Source of the DNA: Anaerolineae bacterium
Lineage (GTDB): Bacteria; Chloroflexota; Anaerolineae; Aggregatilineales; Aggregatilineaceae
Length of the DNA: 64,000 nucleotides
Assembly: GCA_027494015.1 (NCBI GenBank)
Contig: JAOSJP010000037.1
Span: 62,001 to 126,000 of the forward strand
Reading direction: 5' to 3'
Part shown: positions 46,753-55,350 of the stretch, in pieces
Layout of the letters: every line of letters begins with the position of its first letter
Position numbering within the stretch: position 1 is the stretch's first letter
Notes under the pieces: model-generated
Database searches by the model: none
Seen by the model: only the letters and a program-made list of their open reading frames with translations
What the model was told of the DNA's origin: nothing
Program-made: the position numbers and the translations under genes

Positions 46753-46998
46753 TCACCACACCCCGTTCTCCACTGCCGGGCCTGTGTCAATCTCACCGTG
46801 CTGGTTGTCCGGCGTGACGGCGGCGAGCAGCTCGTCGAGATCAAAGCGCGGCACAGGCTCAATCACCAGCCGCCCCGCTTCCAGGTGGATACTGACAGCG
46901 CTGTTGTGGCGCAGCCCCATCTGCCGCGCATAGGGCCGGGGGATGCGCAGCGCCAGGCTGTTGCCCCATTGCTGAACTCGTGCGTTCGCGTCACGCAT
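46753..46998 (-). CDS. MazE/AbrB-type antitoxin
   Basis: 81 residues. N-terminal swapped-hairpin AbrB fold (VQQWGNSLALRIPRPYARQMGL, VSIHLEAGRLVIEP) binds the operator; the acidic C-terminus binds MazF. GGAGATGGG precedes the ATG. Confidence 0.92.
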   Translation of the reverse strand: MRDANARVQQWGNSLALRIPRPYARQMGLRHNSAVSIHLEAGRLVIEPVPRFDLDELLAAVTPDNQHGEIDTGPAVENGVW

Positions 46999-47119
46999 GG
47001 CCCATCTCCATTTCTACATTATAGAGACATTCTACAGCAAAGGGCCTTTCGAAGCAAGACCCCGGCTGTATGCTGTATGCAAGACAGGTCAGGCAGAGGG
47101 GCTGCTCGCTGCGCCCCCC

Positions 47120-47232
47120 TTGGCCTCACCCCCGCGCGGCGCTGACGCGCTCAGACACCAGACTTCCGAAGTCTTGGAGACTTCGGAAGTCTATTCCGGA
47201 GCCGAGTGCAGCGAGGCCGGGGGTGAGGTCAA
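47120..47232. repeat. Family A element with TTCCGAAG palindrome core
   Basis: Ends TTGGCCTCACCCCC and GGGGGTGAGGTCAA; the core is the perfect inverted repeat GACTTCCGAAGTC TTGGA and its mirror. The inverted equivalent is at 53759-53872. Confidence 0.8.
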
Positions 47233-47351
47233 TGCCCTCGCGTCGCGCAAGTCGCTGCCAGCCTTTGCGCGCACCCAGGCGGCCTGCCTTGCGCGCGCTG
47301 CGCCGCATCTGTTAGACTCCCGGCACCTGCTCCAGAGCAAAGGAGTCGTTG

Positions 47352-47948
47352 ATGGACTACTACGAGTTGCTGGCCGCGGCTCAGGCCAACCCGGCAGGGG
47401 CCGACTTTCACACGCTGCGCATGGCTTACGCGCGCTCCGACGCCTACGCGCCCTACGCCTTCAACTTTGCCGGCGTCCAGGCGCTGAGCCAGGCCCTTGC
47501 TGCGGGCGACTTCGACGCCGCCCTGAGAGCGGCTCATGACTTGCTCACCGCGAATTACCTGGACATCGAGGCGCACATGGTCGCCGATTACGTGCACACG
47601 CTGCGCGACAGCGCCGGGCAGGCGGCCTATCACCGCGCCTTTGCCCAGGGGTTGATCGGCGCCATCCTGGCTACGGGCGATGGGCGCAGCCAGAACACGG
47701 CGTTCATCGTGCTCAGCACAGCCGAGGAGTACACAGTGCTGCGCCTGCTGGGGTACAAGAGCACCATGCAGCGGCTCGTGCTGGAGGACAATCACGCCTA
47801 CGACGTGCTGCACGGACGCCACACCCGCACCGGCCAGGAAGCGGAGTTCTACTTCAACATTGACCTGCCGTTTGGCCGGCTCCAGCCCCAGGAACCCGCC
47901 CCTGGCGCGCACGAACACGATGAGCAAGATGAACACGAAGAGGAATGA
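47352..47948 (+). CDS. DUF4919-family protein
   Basis: 198 residues. DFHTLRMAYARSDAYAPY and DIEAHMVADYVH, then TAFIVLSTAEEYTVLRLLGY, match the DUF4919 family, helical in its first half, unknown in function. The last 25 residues are His/Glu/Asp rich and unstructured. AGGAG lies before the ATG. The gene ends in a hairpin that is part of the direct repeat 47975-48045. Confidence 0.8.
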   Translation: MDYYELLAAAQANPAGADFHTLRMAYARSDAYAPYAFNFAGVQALSQALAAGDFDAALRAAHDLLTANYLDIEAHMVADYVHTLRDSAGQAAYHRAFAQGLIGAILATGDGRSQNTAFIVLSTAEEYTVLRLLGYKSTMQRLVLEDNHAYDVLHGRHTRTGQEAEFYFNIDLPFGRLQPQEPAPGAHEHDEQDEHEEE

Positions 47949-47974
47949 TAATTTATTGGTGGGACGAGGCGGGT

Positions 47975-48045
47975 TGGTGGCACCTCCCGCCTTTCCCTGA
48001 TTATAACACGGGGCGGGCCTGGCAGGGTCCGCCCCGTGTGAGTCG
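47975..48045. repeat. Left 71-bp direct repeat flanking a toxin-antitoxin module
   Basis: TGGTGGCACCTCCCGCC ... GTGTGAGTCG, containing the hairpin ACACGGGGCG / CGCCCCGTGT that serves as terminator. About 85 percent identical to 48684-48754, same length, same orientation. Confidence 0.85.
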
Positions 48046-48070
48046 GATTGTTCGTGGGCCGCGCCCCAAC

Positions 48071-48457
48071 TCACCACTCAACCGGCACAGGATAGCGCGC
48101 GATGTGGGGATCATGGCTGAGCACGACGAGGTTCTCCGCCATTGCCTGGGCGACGAGCAGGCGGTCGAAGGGGTCTTTGTGGTGATGGGGCAGATCAGAG
48201 AGACCCAGGACGTGGGATAGATCAATTGGCAACAGATGAATGCCGTTTTCTCGCTGCTGAACTCGAATGATCTCCGCCAACGGCGCGGATAGTTCCAGCC
48301 GGGCAAGTTGGTGCTTAATCTGTATCTCCCATACGCTCGCCATACTCAACCACACCACATTCGACCTGTCGCTGATCAGGTCGAACACACGGCGGGATAG
48401 CCTGCTGGATCGCGTATCCCACCACAGGAATGTGTGCGTATCCAGCAGGTATCTCAT
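48071..48457 (-). CDS. PIN-domain toxin (VapC family)
   Basis: 128 residues. MRYLLDTHTFLWW, ASVWEIQIK (Glu), DPFDRLLVAQAM (Asp) and LSHDPHIARY give the full PIN site. It overlaps the antitoxin gene by 4 bases. Of the DTHTFLWW subgroup usually paired with Phd-type antitoxins. The pair lies between the 71-bp direct repeats. Confidence 0.92.
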   Translation of the reverse strand: MRYLLDTHTFLWWDTRSSRLSRRVFDLISDRSNVVWLSMASVWEIQIKHQLARLELSAPLAEIIRVQQRENGIHLLPIDLSHVLGLSDLPHHHKDPFDRLLVAQAMAENLVVLSHDPHIARYPVPVEW

Positions 48458-48684
48458 TCTTCTTCGCCCAGCCAGAACTCATCTGGCAATGGCTCGTCGA
48501 AGTCATCACTCATCCAGGCCCCGGGATGCAAATCGGGAATACGCTTGCCCGGCTCGACAGGCGACACGCGCGCCAACGGCTTGCTGCCGTCCATGATGAT
48601 GACCTCGCTGCCCTCGCGCACCAGCGCGAACAGCGCATCCAGGCTGGCCTGCACGTCTTCGAGCATGATGGTCTTGGTGGTCAT
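48454..48684 (-). CDS. Phd/YefM-type antitoxin
   Basis: 76 residues. IMLEDVQASLDALFALVREGSEVIIM is the Phd/YefM DNA-binding fold, and the acidic end (DDFDEPLPDEFWLGEEE) binds the toxin. Its ATG is the left edge of the second direct repeat, so its promoter and operator must lie in that repeat or beyond. Confidence 0.9.
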   Translation of the reverse strand: MTTKTIMLEDVQASLDALFALVREGSEVIIMDGSKPLARVSPVEPGKRIPDLHPGAWMSDDFDEPLPDEFWLGEEE

Positions 48685-48754
48685 GGTGGCACCTCCCGCC
48701 TTTTCCCGATTATAACACGGGGCGAACCCCGCCGGGCCCGCCCCGTGTGAGTCG
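48684..48754. repeat. Right 71-bp direct repeat flanking a toxin-antitoxin module
   Basis: Second copy of the terminator-containing repeat; ends 6 bases before the stop of the convergent hisS gene and so also serves as its terminator. Confidence 0.85.
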
Positions 48755-48759
48755 TGCGG

Positions 48760-50094
48760 TCACCCCGCCAGCAGCCGGCGGGCTGCCGCCGCCGCTTCAG
48801 CGCGCGGCACTGTCACTTCCTGGCCGTCGCTGAGCCGCTTGAGCTTGACCTGCCCGGCCTTGATCTCGTCCTCGCCCAGGAAAGCGACCAGCCGCGCGCC
48901 CTTGCGGTCGGCATACTGCACCTGCCTGCCGATGGCCCGCCTGGGGGTCATGATCGCCTCAGTGCGGATGCCCGCCGCGCGCAATTCATGAGCCAGGGCC
49001 AGCGATGCCCCTTGCGTGCGCTCGTCGAAGACCGTGACCAGCGCCTGCACCACCGTGCCGGTCAGCTCTGGCGGGTAGAGGTTGAGCAGGTCGAGCAGGT
49101 CAATGATGCGCTCGATGCCCAGGCTGGCCCCGGTCATCGGCAGGCTCTGGCCGCGAAACATGCCTATCAGCTCGTCGTAGCGCCCGCCGCCGGTCACGCT
49201 GCCCAGGTTGTCCGGCCTGGTGATGTACGTCTCGTAGACGGGGCCGGTGTAGTAGCCCAGGCCGCGCACCATCGCCAGGTCTACCGTGAAGCGCGACTCC
49301 GGCACCCCCAGCGCATCCAGGTACTCGACCATCTGCTCAAGCTCGCCGATGCCCTCCAGCGCGACCGGCACACCGGCCAACTGCGCGCGCACCTGGCGCA
49401 GCGCGTCCAACCCGCCTGCGCGGTGTTGCAGCAGGGCCATCAGCCGCCCGATGGCATCATCGGCAATGCCGCTGGCAGCCAGTTCCCGCTTCACGCCGTC
49501 CAGCCCCATCTTGTCCAGCTTGTCCACGCTGCGATAGAGGTCGCCAAGCTGCGCCCCCGGCACGCCCGCGTAGATGCCAATGCCGGTCAGGAGCTTGCGG
49601 TTGTTGATGTGCACGGTGAAATCGGCGAAGCCCAGCCGCCCCAGCGCCGTCGTCAGCAGGCTGACGATCTCGGCATCGGCGGCCATGCTCGCCACGCCAA
49701 CGATGTCCACGTCGCACTGGAAGAACTCGCGGTAACGGCCCTTCTGCGGGCGGTCGCCGCGCCACACCGGGGCGATGTGATAGCGGCGGAAGGGCATGGT
49801 CAGGTCGTTTTCGTGCATGGCCACATAGCGGGCCAGCGGCACGGTGAGGTCGTAGCGCAGGCCAAGCTGTTCCTTGCCGCCGGGGTGCTGCGCGTGGAAA
49901 AGCAGCTTGTCGGCTTCTTCACCGCCCTTGCCGAGCAATGTCTCCAGCATTTCCAGGGTGGGTGTATAGATCGGCTCGAAGCCGAACGTCTGGAACACAT
50001 CGGTGATCACGCCGATCACGTATTCGCGCTTGAGCACCTCCCCCGGCAGGAAATCGCGCATCCCTTTGGGCAGGCGGGCGTCTATCTTGGGCAT
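48760..50094 (-). CDS. hisS: Histidyl-tRNA synthetase
   Basis: 444 residues, normal length. Class II motif 2 (MPFRRYHIAPVWRGDRPQKGRYREFFQCDVDIVG), the HisA motif (LVRGLGYYTGPVYE-like, here MVRGLGYYTGP), motif 3 (GASLGIERI) and the C-terminal anticodon domain (VFDERTQGASLALAHELRAAGI). It charges tRNA-His. Single gene, minus strand; the arsC gene lies upstream on the same strand with 87 bases between. Confidence 0.97.
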   Translation of the reverse strand: MPKIDARLPKGMRDFLPGEVLKREYVIGVITDVFQTFGFEPIYTPTLEMLETLLGKGGEEADKLLFHAQHPGGKEQLGLRYDLTVPLARYVAMHENDLTMPFRRYHIAPVWRGDRPQKGRYREFFQCDVDIVGVASMAADAEIVSLLTTALGRLGFADFTVHINNRKLLTGIGIYAGVPGAQLGDLYRSVDKLDKMGLDGVKRELAASGIADDAIGRLMALLQHRAGGLDALRQVRAQLAGVPVALEGIGELEQMVEYLDALGVPESRFTVDLAMVRGLGYYTGPVYETYITRPDNLGSVTGGGRYDELIGMFRGQSLPMTGASLGIERIIDLLDLLNLYPPELTGTVVQALVTVFDERTQGASLALAHELRAAGIRTEAIMTPRRAIGRQVQYADRKGARLVAFLGEDEIKAGQVKLKRLSDGQEVTVPRAEAAAAARRLLAG

Positions 50095-50181
50095 GGGTCA
50101 TCACTCCACTTCTGCTGGTCGAAGTTCGTCTGGCGCTGGCAACCGGTCCGCGAATTGCCGGGCGCGGCAGAGCAGCGCCCC

Positions 50182-50619
50182 TTACGCAGACGGATTATCC
50201 TGAGCGTCCAGGGCGAACAACTCAGTCAGCCAGGCGGCGATTTCGTCGCGCACGCGGCGGAACACGGCGACCTGCTCCTCCCCCACATATCTGGCCGGAT
50301 CGGTGAAGTTGCGGTGATGGCGCTTGCCCGGCCCAGGGAACACGGGGCAGTTCTCGGCGGCGTTGTCGCAGACGGTGATCACATGGTCGAACGGCTGGCC
50401 GAGGAACTCCCGCATACTCTTGGAGCGGGCGTCGCTGATGTCAATGCCGATCTCGGCCAGCGCCTGAACTGCGCCGGGCAGCACGTGCCCGGACGGATGG
50501 CTGCCCGCGCTGAAGACCTCGAAGCGGTCGCCAGCCCTGGCGCGCAGCCAGCCTTCAGCCATCTGCGAGCGCGCCGAATTGCCCGTACACAGCATCAGGA
50601 CTCGTTCCTTCTGGGCCAC
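50182..50619 (-). CDS. arsC: Arsenate reductase, thioredoxin-coupled LMW-PTP type
   Basis: 145 residues. P-loop CTGNSARS (Cys11, Arg17) and the redox pair CDNAAENC (Cys84, Cys91), exactly as in the S. aureus/B. subtilis ArsC class. It reduces arsenate to arsenite. The start is GTG at 50619. No arsenite exporter is adjacent. Compare the ArsR fusion at 20660-21427, which lacks the third cysteine. Confidence 0.93.
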   Translation of the reverse strand: MAQKERVLMLCTGNSARSQMAEGWLRARAGDRFEVFSAGSHPSGHVLPGAVQALAEIGIDISDARSKSMREFLGQPFDHVITVCDNAAENCPVFPGPGKRHHRNFTDPARYVGEEQVAVFRRVRDEIAAWLTELFALDAQDNPSA

Positions 50620-50978
50620 AACTCTTTCTCTCTCACGCGCAACCGCCGATGCGCCTCACCCACCGTCAGCGGGCGGGCACAAGCGGACGCCGGCAGGCAC
50701 AAAAAGAGCGTGGCGTCCACCGTCCACGCTCGACACGCGCCGGGCAGGGCCGCTCACTCAACCGTTCGCGTTACCGTGGAAATGGTGGTGGCGCTGTCGC
50801 TGGCGCATGGGGACTTTCTCCTCTGTGCTGCCCCAGTATAAACAGGTTCGGCCCGCTTGTAAAGCGCCCGCCGGAAACGAAAATCGTGTGAAAATCCGCC
50901 CAAGCCTGTTGTTTCGCAGCGACAGTGCCGTTAGAATGACCATGATAGTACCAGGGGACTAGCAAAGAGGAGGCCAGC

Positions 50979-51356
50979 GTGCCCATCCACATCGAAGCCA
51001 GCCCCGCTTCGGACGCCCTGTATTACCGCTTCTCAGGGCAGATCACACACGATGATCTGGACAGCGCCCAAGATGCCGAAGCGTCCTGTTTCGCGCGGCT
51101 CGACGACGACCAGCGCATCACAGTGATCGCCGAAATGTCCGGCCTGCACACGATCAGCGCAGACTTGTTCCCGCGTCTGCAAAACCTGCGCATGGTGCGC
51201 GACCACCGCGTATGCCGCGTGATCGTGGTCGGCGCCAACCCCTATCTGCGCGCACTGGCGCTCAGCCTGGGCAGCTTCGACAGCCCCCACCACTTCATCT
51301 TCCGCCCGACCCTGGCCGACGCCCTGCAAAGCATCGAGCAGAACGCCAGCGTTTAG
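50979..51356 (+). CDS. STAS/SpoIIAA-like domain protein
   Basis: 125 residues. Strand-helix pattern ALYYRFSGQITHDDL, RITVIAEMSGLHTISAD, CRVIVVGANPYLRALAL resembles the SpoIIAA-like (Lipid-binding/STAS) fold found in many single-domain bacterial proteins. No phosphorylatable Ser is obvious. The start is GTG with AGAGGAGG upstream. Its stop overlaps the convergent acetyltransferase by 4 bases. Confidence 0.75.
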   Translation: MPIHIEASPASDALYYRFSGQITHDDLDSAQDAEASCFARLDDDQRITVIAEMSGLHTISADLFPRLQNLRMVRDHRVCRVIVVGANPYLRALALSLGSFDSPHHFIFRPTLADALQSIEQNASV

Positions 51357-51946
51357 CCCCCGGCCTGCTCCTGCGGGAACCGGACAAAGACCAGCATATC
51401 GCGCAGCGCCCCATCTACGCCGCGCGCACTGTTGCGACGGCGCGCTTCCAGCGCATACCCCGCGCGCCTGGCGACCGCGGCGCTGCGCGTATTGTCCACG
51501 TCGCAGCGAATCTCCAGGCGCTGCGCGCCCATCTGCTCGAAGGCGAAGCGCGTGATGGCGCGCACGGCCTCGGTGATGTAGCCCTGCCCGCTCAGGCTGC
51601 TGCGGCACCAGTAGCCGATCTCCATGCGCGGCACTGACCAATCAACGCGGTGCAGCCCGCTGGCCCCCACGAACAGCCCATCGGACCGCCGCCAGAGCGT
51701 GAGCATGAAATCCTCGCGCCGCAGCCAGTCGGCGGCTTTGCGGCGGCACAGCGTCTCGGTGTCGGCGACCGAAGGCGGCGGCTGCGCCCAGAGCATCCAG
51801 GGGCGCAGCTCCGCCAGCGACTCCACAATAGCCGCGTTGATCGCCGGGCCGTCGCCGGGGCGCGGCGGGCGGATCAGCAGCCGCTCCGTCGTCAACTGGT
51901 CGGGGAAGTCGCGCAGGATAGGGTCTGGTAACGCCGGTGAAGTCAT
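51353..51946 (-). CDS. RimJ/RimL-type GNAT acetyltransferase
   Basis: 197 residues. LTTERLLIRPPRPGDGPAI start, then MEIGYWCRSSLSGQGYITEA (acetyl-CoA loop, Q/RxxGxG/A), FEQMGAQRLEIRCDVDNTRSAAVARRAGY. Likely acetylates an N-terminal or small-molecule amine. AAGGCCAGGGG precedes the ATG. Lies just upstream of the hutH stop on the same strand. Confidence 0.93.
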   Translation of the reverse strand: MTSPALPDPILRDFPDQLTTERLLIRPPRPGDGPAINAAIVESLAELRPWMLWAQPPPSVADTETLCRRKAADWLRREDFMLTLWRRSDGLFVGASGLHRVDWSVPRMEIGYWCRSSLSGQGYITEAVRAITRFAFEQMGAQRLEIRCDVDNTRSAAVARRAGYALEARRRNSARGVDGALRDMLVFVRFPQEQAGG

Positions 51947-51965
51947 GCCCCTGGCCTTTCACGTT

Positions 51966-53696
51966 TCACAGCGCGCGGTGGATCGCCTCCACCAGCGCGC
52001 CGGAGCGCACGACCTCGATCAGCGCCTCCAGGTAGGGGTGCATGGCCACGTCGCGGCGCAGCGGGCGCAATGGCTGGCCGGGCGCGATCTCGACTGTCCG
52101 CAGGAAGTCCAGCGCCGCCGCCGTGCCCCGCCCCAGGCGAGCGTCCGGCTGCTGCTCCAACCGCAGCTCCAGCCCCTGGAACGCGCACAGCAGCTCGATA
52201 GCGATCACCGCCTGGGCGTTGCGCGCGATCTCCGCCGCGCCACGCGCCGCGATGGTGCTCATCGAGACGTGATCCTCGCGGTTGGCGCTGCTGGGAATGC
52301 TGTCCACGCTGGCCGGGTGCGCCAGCACCTTGCTCTCGCTGACCAGCGCCGCCGCCGTGTACTGGGCCATCATCAGGCCGTTGTTCAGCCCTTCTTCGCC
52401 CGGCGGATCGGTGACCAGGAACGGCGGCAGGTCGCGGTTGAGCCGCCCGTCGAGCAGCATAAACGTTCGCCGCTCGGAGATGCTCGCCAGGTCGGTCAGG
52501 ACGATCTTCAGGAAGTCCAGCGCGTAGCCGACCGGTGCGCCGTGAAAGTTGCCGCCGGAGACCGCTTTGCTGGCGCGCGGCAGGTGCAGCGGCCCCTCCT
52601 CGTCGAGGAAGATGAGCGGGTTATCGGTCACGGCGTTGATCTCGCGCGTCAGCACGCTCTCGACATAGCGCAGCGTGTCGAGGGCCGCGCCGAGCACCGT
52701 CGGGGCGGCGCGCAGGCAGTAGGGGTCTTGCGGCGGGCCTTCGGCGGGGTCGAGGTCCACGTCCGTGTCGCCGCGCGCCAGCGTGCTGCCCTCCAGCAAC
52801 CGGTAGACGAAGCGGGCGACCTGGACCTGCCCTTCGTGGCCGCGCACGGCGTGCAGGTGCGGCAGAAAGGCGTCGCGGAAGCCGCGCAGCGCCTCGACCG
52901 ACAGCGCCAGCGCGATCTCGGCGGCGGCCAGCGTGTGGTAGGCATCGTGCCAGGCCAGCGCGCCGATCCCGGCGCTGACCGCCGTGCCGTTGATCAGGGC
53001 CACGCCCTCCTTCGCGCCAAGCTCCACACGGGGAATGCCCGCCGCCGCCATTGCCTGCGCCCCGTCCAGCAGCGCGCCCCCCCAGAACGCCTGGCTGTTC
53101 GCGCCAGGGTGCGGCTCTTCGCCGGGCAGGGGCGCGCTGAGCACCAGCGCCAGGTGCGCCAGCGGCGCGAGATCGCCGGACGCGCCGAGCGATCCCTGGG
53201 CGGGCATGGCCGCCACCACGCCCTGGTTGAGCATGGCGACCAGCGTGTTGATCACCGCCCGGCGCACGCCGCTATAGCCCTGGGCGAGCGTGTTGGCGCG
53301 GATGAGCATGGCCGCGCGCGCAGCGTCCGGCGGCAGGTACGGCCCGACCCCGACGGTGTGGCTGAGCAGCAGATTGCGGCTGAGCTGCGCCGCTTCCTGC
53401 GGGTGGCGGAAGATAGCTCGTCCAGCGTTGTCGCCGAAGCCGGTGTTCACACCGTAGATGGCGCGCGGAGGGCGGCCTTTGGCGTCGGCCTGCTCGATCT
53501 CCTGCATCGTCTGGCAGACCCAGGCGGCGCTGCGCTCGATGCGCTCCAGGCGGGCGGCCAGGTCGCCCCCCGGCGGAGCCGACTCCGGCAGTGGCTGGAC
53601 AGGCGTACCCTGGCGGGCGACGCGCACCACATCGCCGATGGTCAGCGCGCGTTCGCCCAGGGTCAGCGCCCCCGTAGGGTGATCCTCTGAATACAT
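51966..53696 (-). CDS. hutH: Histidine/aromatic amino acid ammonia-lyase
   Basis: 576 residues. YGVNTGFG, the MIO prosthetic-group motif ASG within GSLGASGDLAPLAH, VTDNPLIF and SSANREDHVSM are all present. LLLSHTVGVG retains the SH residues typical of histidine rather than phenylalanine/tyrosine lyases. It would make urocanate from histidine. About 65 residues longer than the usual 510, with extra N-terminal and internal segments (PGANSQAFWGGALLDG). The rest of the hut pathway is not nearby, so the substrate is not certain. AAAGAGG lies before the ATG. Confidence 0.88.
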   Translation of the reverse strand: MYSEDHPTGALTLGERALTIGDVVRVARQGTPVQPLPESAPPGGDLAARLERIERSAAWVCQTMQEIEQADAKGRPPRAIYGVNTGFGDNAGRAIFRHPQEAAQLSRNLLLSHTVGVGPYLPPDAARAAMLIRANTLAQGYSGVRRAVINTLVAMLNQGVVAAMPAQGSLGASGDLAPLAHLALVLSAPLPGEEPHPGANSQAFWGGALLDGAQAMAAAGIPRVELGAKEGVALINGTAVSAGIGALAWHDAYHTLAAAEIALALSVEALRGFRDAFLPHLHAVRGHEGQVQVARFVYRLLEGSTLARGDTDVDLDPAEGPPQDPYCLRAAPTVLGAALDTLRYVESVLTREINAVTDNPLIFLDEEGPLHLPRASKAVSGGNFHGAPVGYALDFLKIVLTDLASISERRTFMLLDGRLNRDLPPFLVTDPPGEEGLNNGLMMAQYTAAALVSESKVLAHPASVDSIPSSANREDHVSMSTIAARGAAEIARNAQAVIAIELLCAFQGLELRLEQQPDARLGRGTAAALDFLRTVEIAPGQPLRPLRRDVAMHPYLEALIEVVRSGALVEAIHRAL

Positions 53697-53758
53697 GAGT
53701 GCCTCTTTCTAAAAGGGAAACTCAAAGCATTGTCGGCAATGTTGAAGATGGCGTCTTG

Positions 53759-53872
53759 TTGACCTCACCCCCTGGCCTTGCTACGCCCGGCCCCGGAATA
53801 GACTTCCGAAGTCTCCAAGACTTCGGAAGTCTGGTGCCTGAGCGCGCCAGCGCCGAGCGGGGGTGAGGTAAA
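53759..53872. repeat. Family A element with TTCCGAAG palindrome core
   Basis: TTGACCTCACCCCC start, GGGGGTGAGGT end, core AGACTTCCGAAGTCTCCAAG with its mirror. It is the inverted relative of 47120-47232. Confidence 0.8.
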
Positions 53873-53895
53873 GCGCAGAGTCGCTCCCGATTTGC

Positions 53896-54885
53896 TCACC
53901 CCAGCGAGCTATCGTCCGGGACGCCCTCCTCCCAAAAGGTGAACAAAGCCCCGACCGAGCGCCCTTCGTGGTTGCACAGGATGGCATCGCCCAGCACCGA
54001 CGCCACCGAGAGATTGGTCAGCCGGGCCAATCCTTCCTCGGCGTGCGGCGCGTAGACGGTGTCTGTACAGACGATCTGGCCGATGTCTTCCTGCGCGTTC
54101 AGGTGCTCGATGGCGTTGCCGGTGAACAGGCCATGCGTGCAGGCCAGGCAAAACTCCGTTGTGCCATTGCGGCGCAGCACGCTCATCATCTCGATCATCG
54201 TCGCGCCCGTGGCGATCTCGTCGTCCACGATGATCGCGCGGCGTGACGATGCCCCCGTGCCCAGCACCGAGCTAATTTCAACCTCCGTGTCCGTCAGGCG
54301 AATCTTGGTGCCAATCGCCAGCGGCAACCCCAGGGCTGCGGCCAGCTTGGACGCTGGCTTGGCGTAGCCCACGTCGGGCGAGACAATGGCCGTATCGGTC
54401 AGGTCTTCTTTCTTGAAATGATCCACCAGCACGCGCAGGCTGGTCAGGTGATCGAGCGGGACATCAAAGAAGCCATGCACCTGGGGCGAGTGCAGCGTCA
54501 TGGCGATCACGCGGTCGGCGCCCGCCGCTTCGATGAGCTGCGCCACCAGCTTGGCCGCAATGCTGATGCGCGGCGCGTCCTTCTTGTCCGACCGCCCATA
54601 GGCGAAGTAGGGGATCACCGCCGTGACCCGCCGGGCATCGCCGTGCCGGGCGATGTCAATCATCATCAGCATCTGCATGAGATGCCGGTGCACAGGCCGG
54701 GTGAGCGACTGGACAATGTAGACATCCTTGCTGCGCACGCTCTCGCCAAGCTGGATGCGCAGCGTGCCGTGGCTGAAGCGGCGAATGCTGGTCGGGCGCA
54801 GAGGAACGCCAAGATAGTCGCAGATACGCCGCGCCAGCGGCTCATTCGACGTTCCTGAGAAGATGAACAGGTCAGCGGCGGTCAA
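53896..54885 (-). CDS. prs: Ribose-phosphate pyrophosphokinase
   Basis: 329 residues. FSGTSNEPLARRIC, the flexible-loop region RFSHGTLRIQLGESVRSKDVYIVQS, YFAYGRSDKKD, VSPDVGYAKPASKLA and the PRPP loop AIIVDDEIATGATM are clear. It makes PRPP from ribose-5-phosphate and ATP for nucleotide and His/Trp synthesis. The start is TTG at 54885, supported by AAGGAGGACGAGC just before it; upstream frame runs into repeats. Confidence 0.94.
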   Translation of the reverse strand: MTAADLFIFSGTSNEPLARRICDYLGVPLRPTSIRRFSHGTLRIQLGESVRSKDVYIVQSLTRPVHRHLMQMLMMIDIARHGDARRVTAVIPYFAYGRSDKKDAPRISIAAKLVAQLIEAAGADRVIAMTLHSPQVHGFFDVPLDHLTSLRVLVDHFKKEDLTDTAIVSPDVGYAKPASKLAAALGLPLAIGTKIRLTDTEVEISSVLGTGASSRRAIIVDDEIATGATMIEMMSVLRRNGTTEFCLACTHGLFTGNAIEHLNAQEDIGQIVCTDTVYAPHAEEGLARLTNLSVASVLGDAILCNHEGRSVGALFTFWEEGVPDDSSLG

Positions 54886-54993
54886 GCTCGTCCTCCTTCG
54901 ATGCTGAGCGGCATTCCTGCCTGCCCCTACTTTACCGCCTGGCGACAAATGCGCAAGAGACCGGGAGGCCGGGGTGCAGTGAGACCGCAGAGG

Positions 54994-55257
54994 CGCAGAG
55001 GAAGGGCAGGATTGCGGATTGCGGATTGCGGATTGCGAATTGCGGATTGCGAATTGGAAAAACCTCTTTCCACGCGCGGTCGGGGCGTTGGAGCACGATT
55101 TCCTTGCGGCGGTGGTGGGCAACCTCTTTCCACGCGCGATAGGGGCGCTGCTCTGCTGCGCCCTTGGTTGACCTCACCCCCGTCTCGGCGCTGGCGAGCC
55201 GAGTGTAGCGAGGCTGGGGGCGAGGTAGAACAACACGCACGTTTGATGCGATTGCCC
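54994..55257. repeat. Mixed repeat region: family C octamers and a family A copy
   Basis: GGATTGCGGATTGCGGATTG from 55011, two copies of ACCTCTTTCCACGCGCG at 55062 and 55122, then a short family A element (55168-55228) with the flank CAACACGCACGTTTGATGCG. No gene is seen between 54900 and 55350. Confidence 0.8.
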
Positions 55258-55299
55258 TGCGTATCCGCCCGCCCCGGTAGCGCCCTGCCATCGGTGGAG

Positions 55300-55305
55300 T
55301 ATAAT
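55300..55305 (+). promoter_or_regulatory. Possible -10 box
   Basis: TATAAT 46 bases before the acetyltransferase ATG; no clear -35. Confidence 0.4.
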
Positions 55306-55350
55306 CGCTGATCAGGCGAAGTCGTTTGGAGGGGACTACCGGGGGACATC

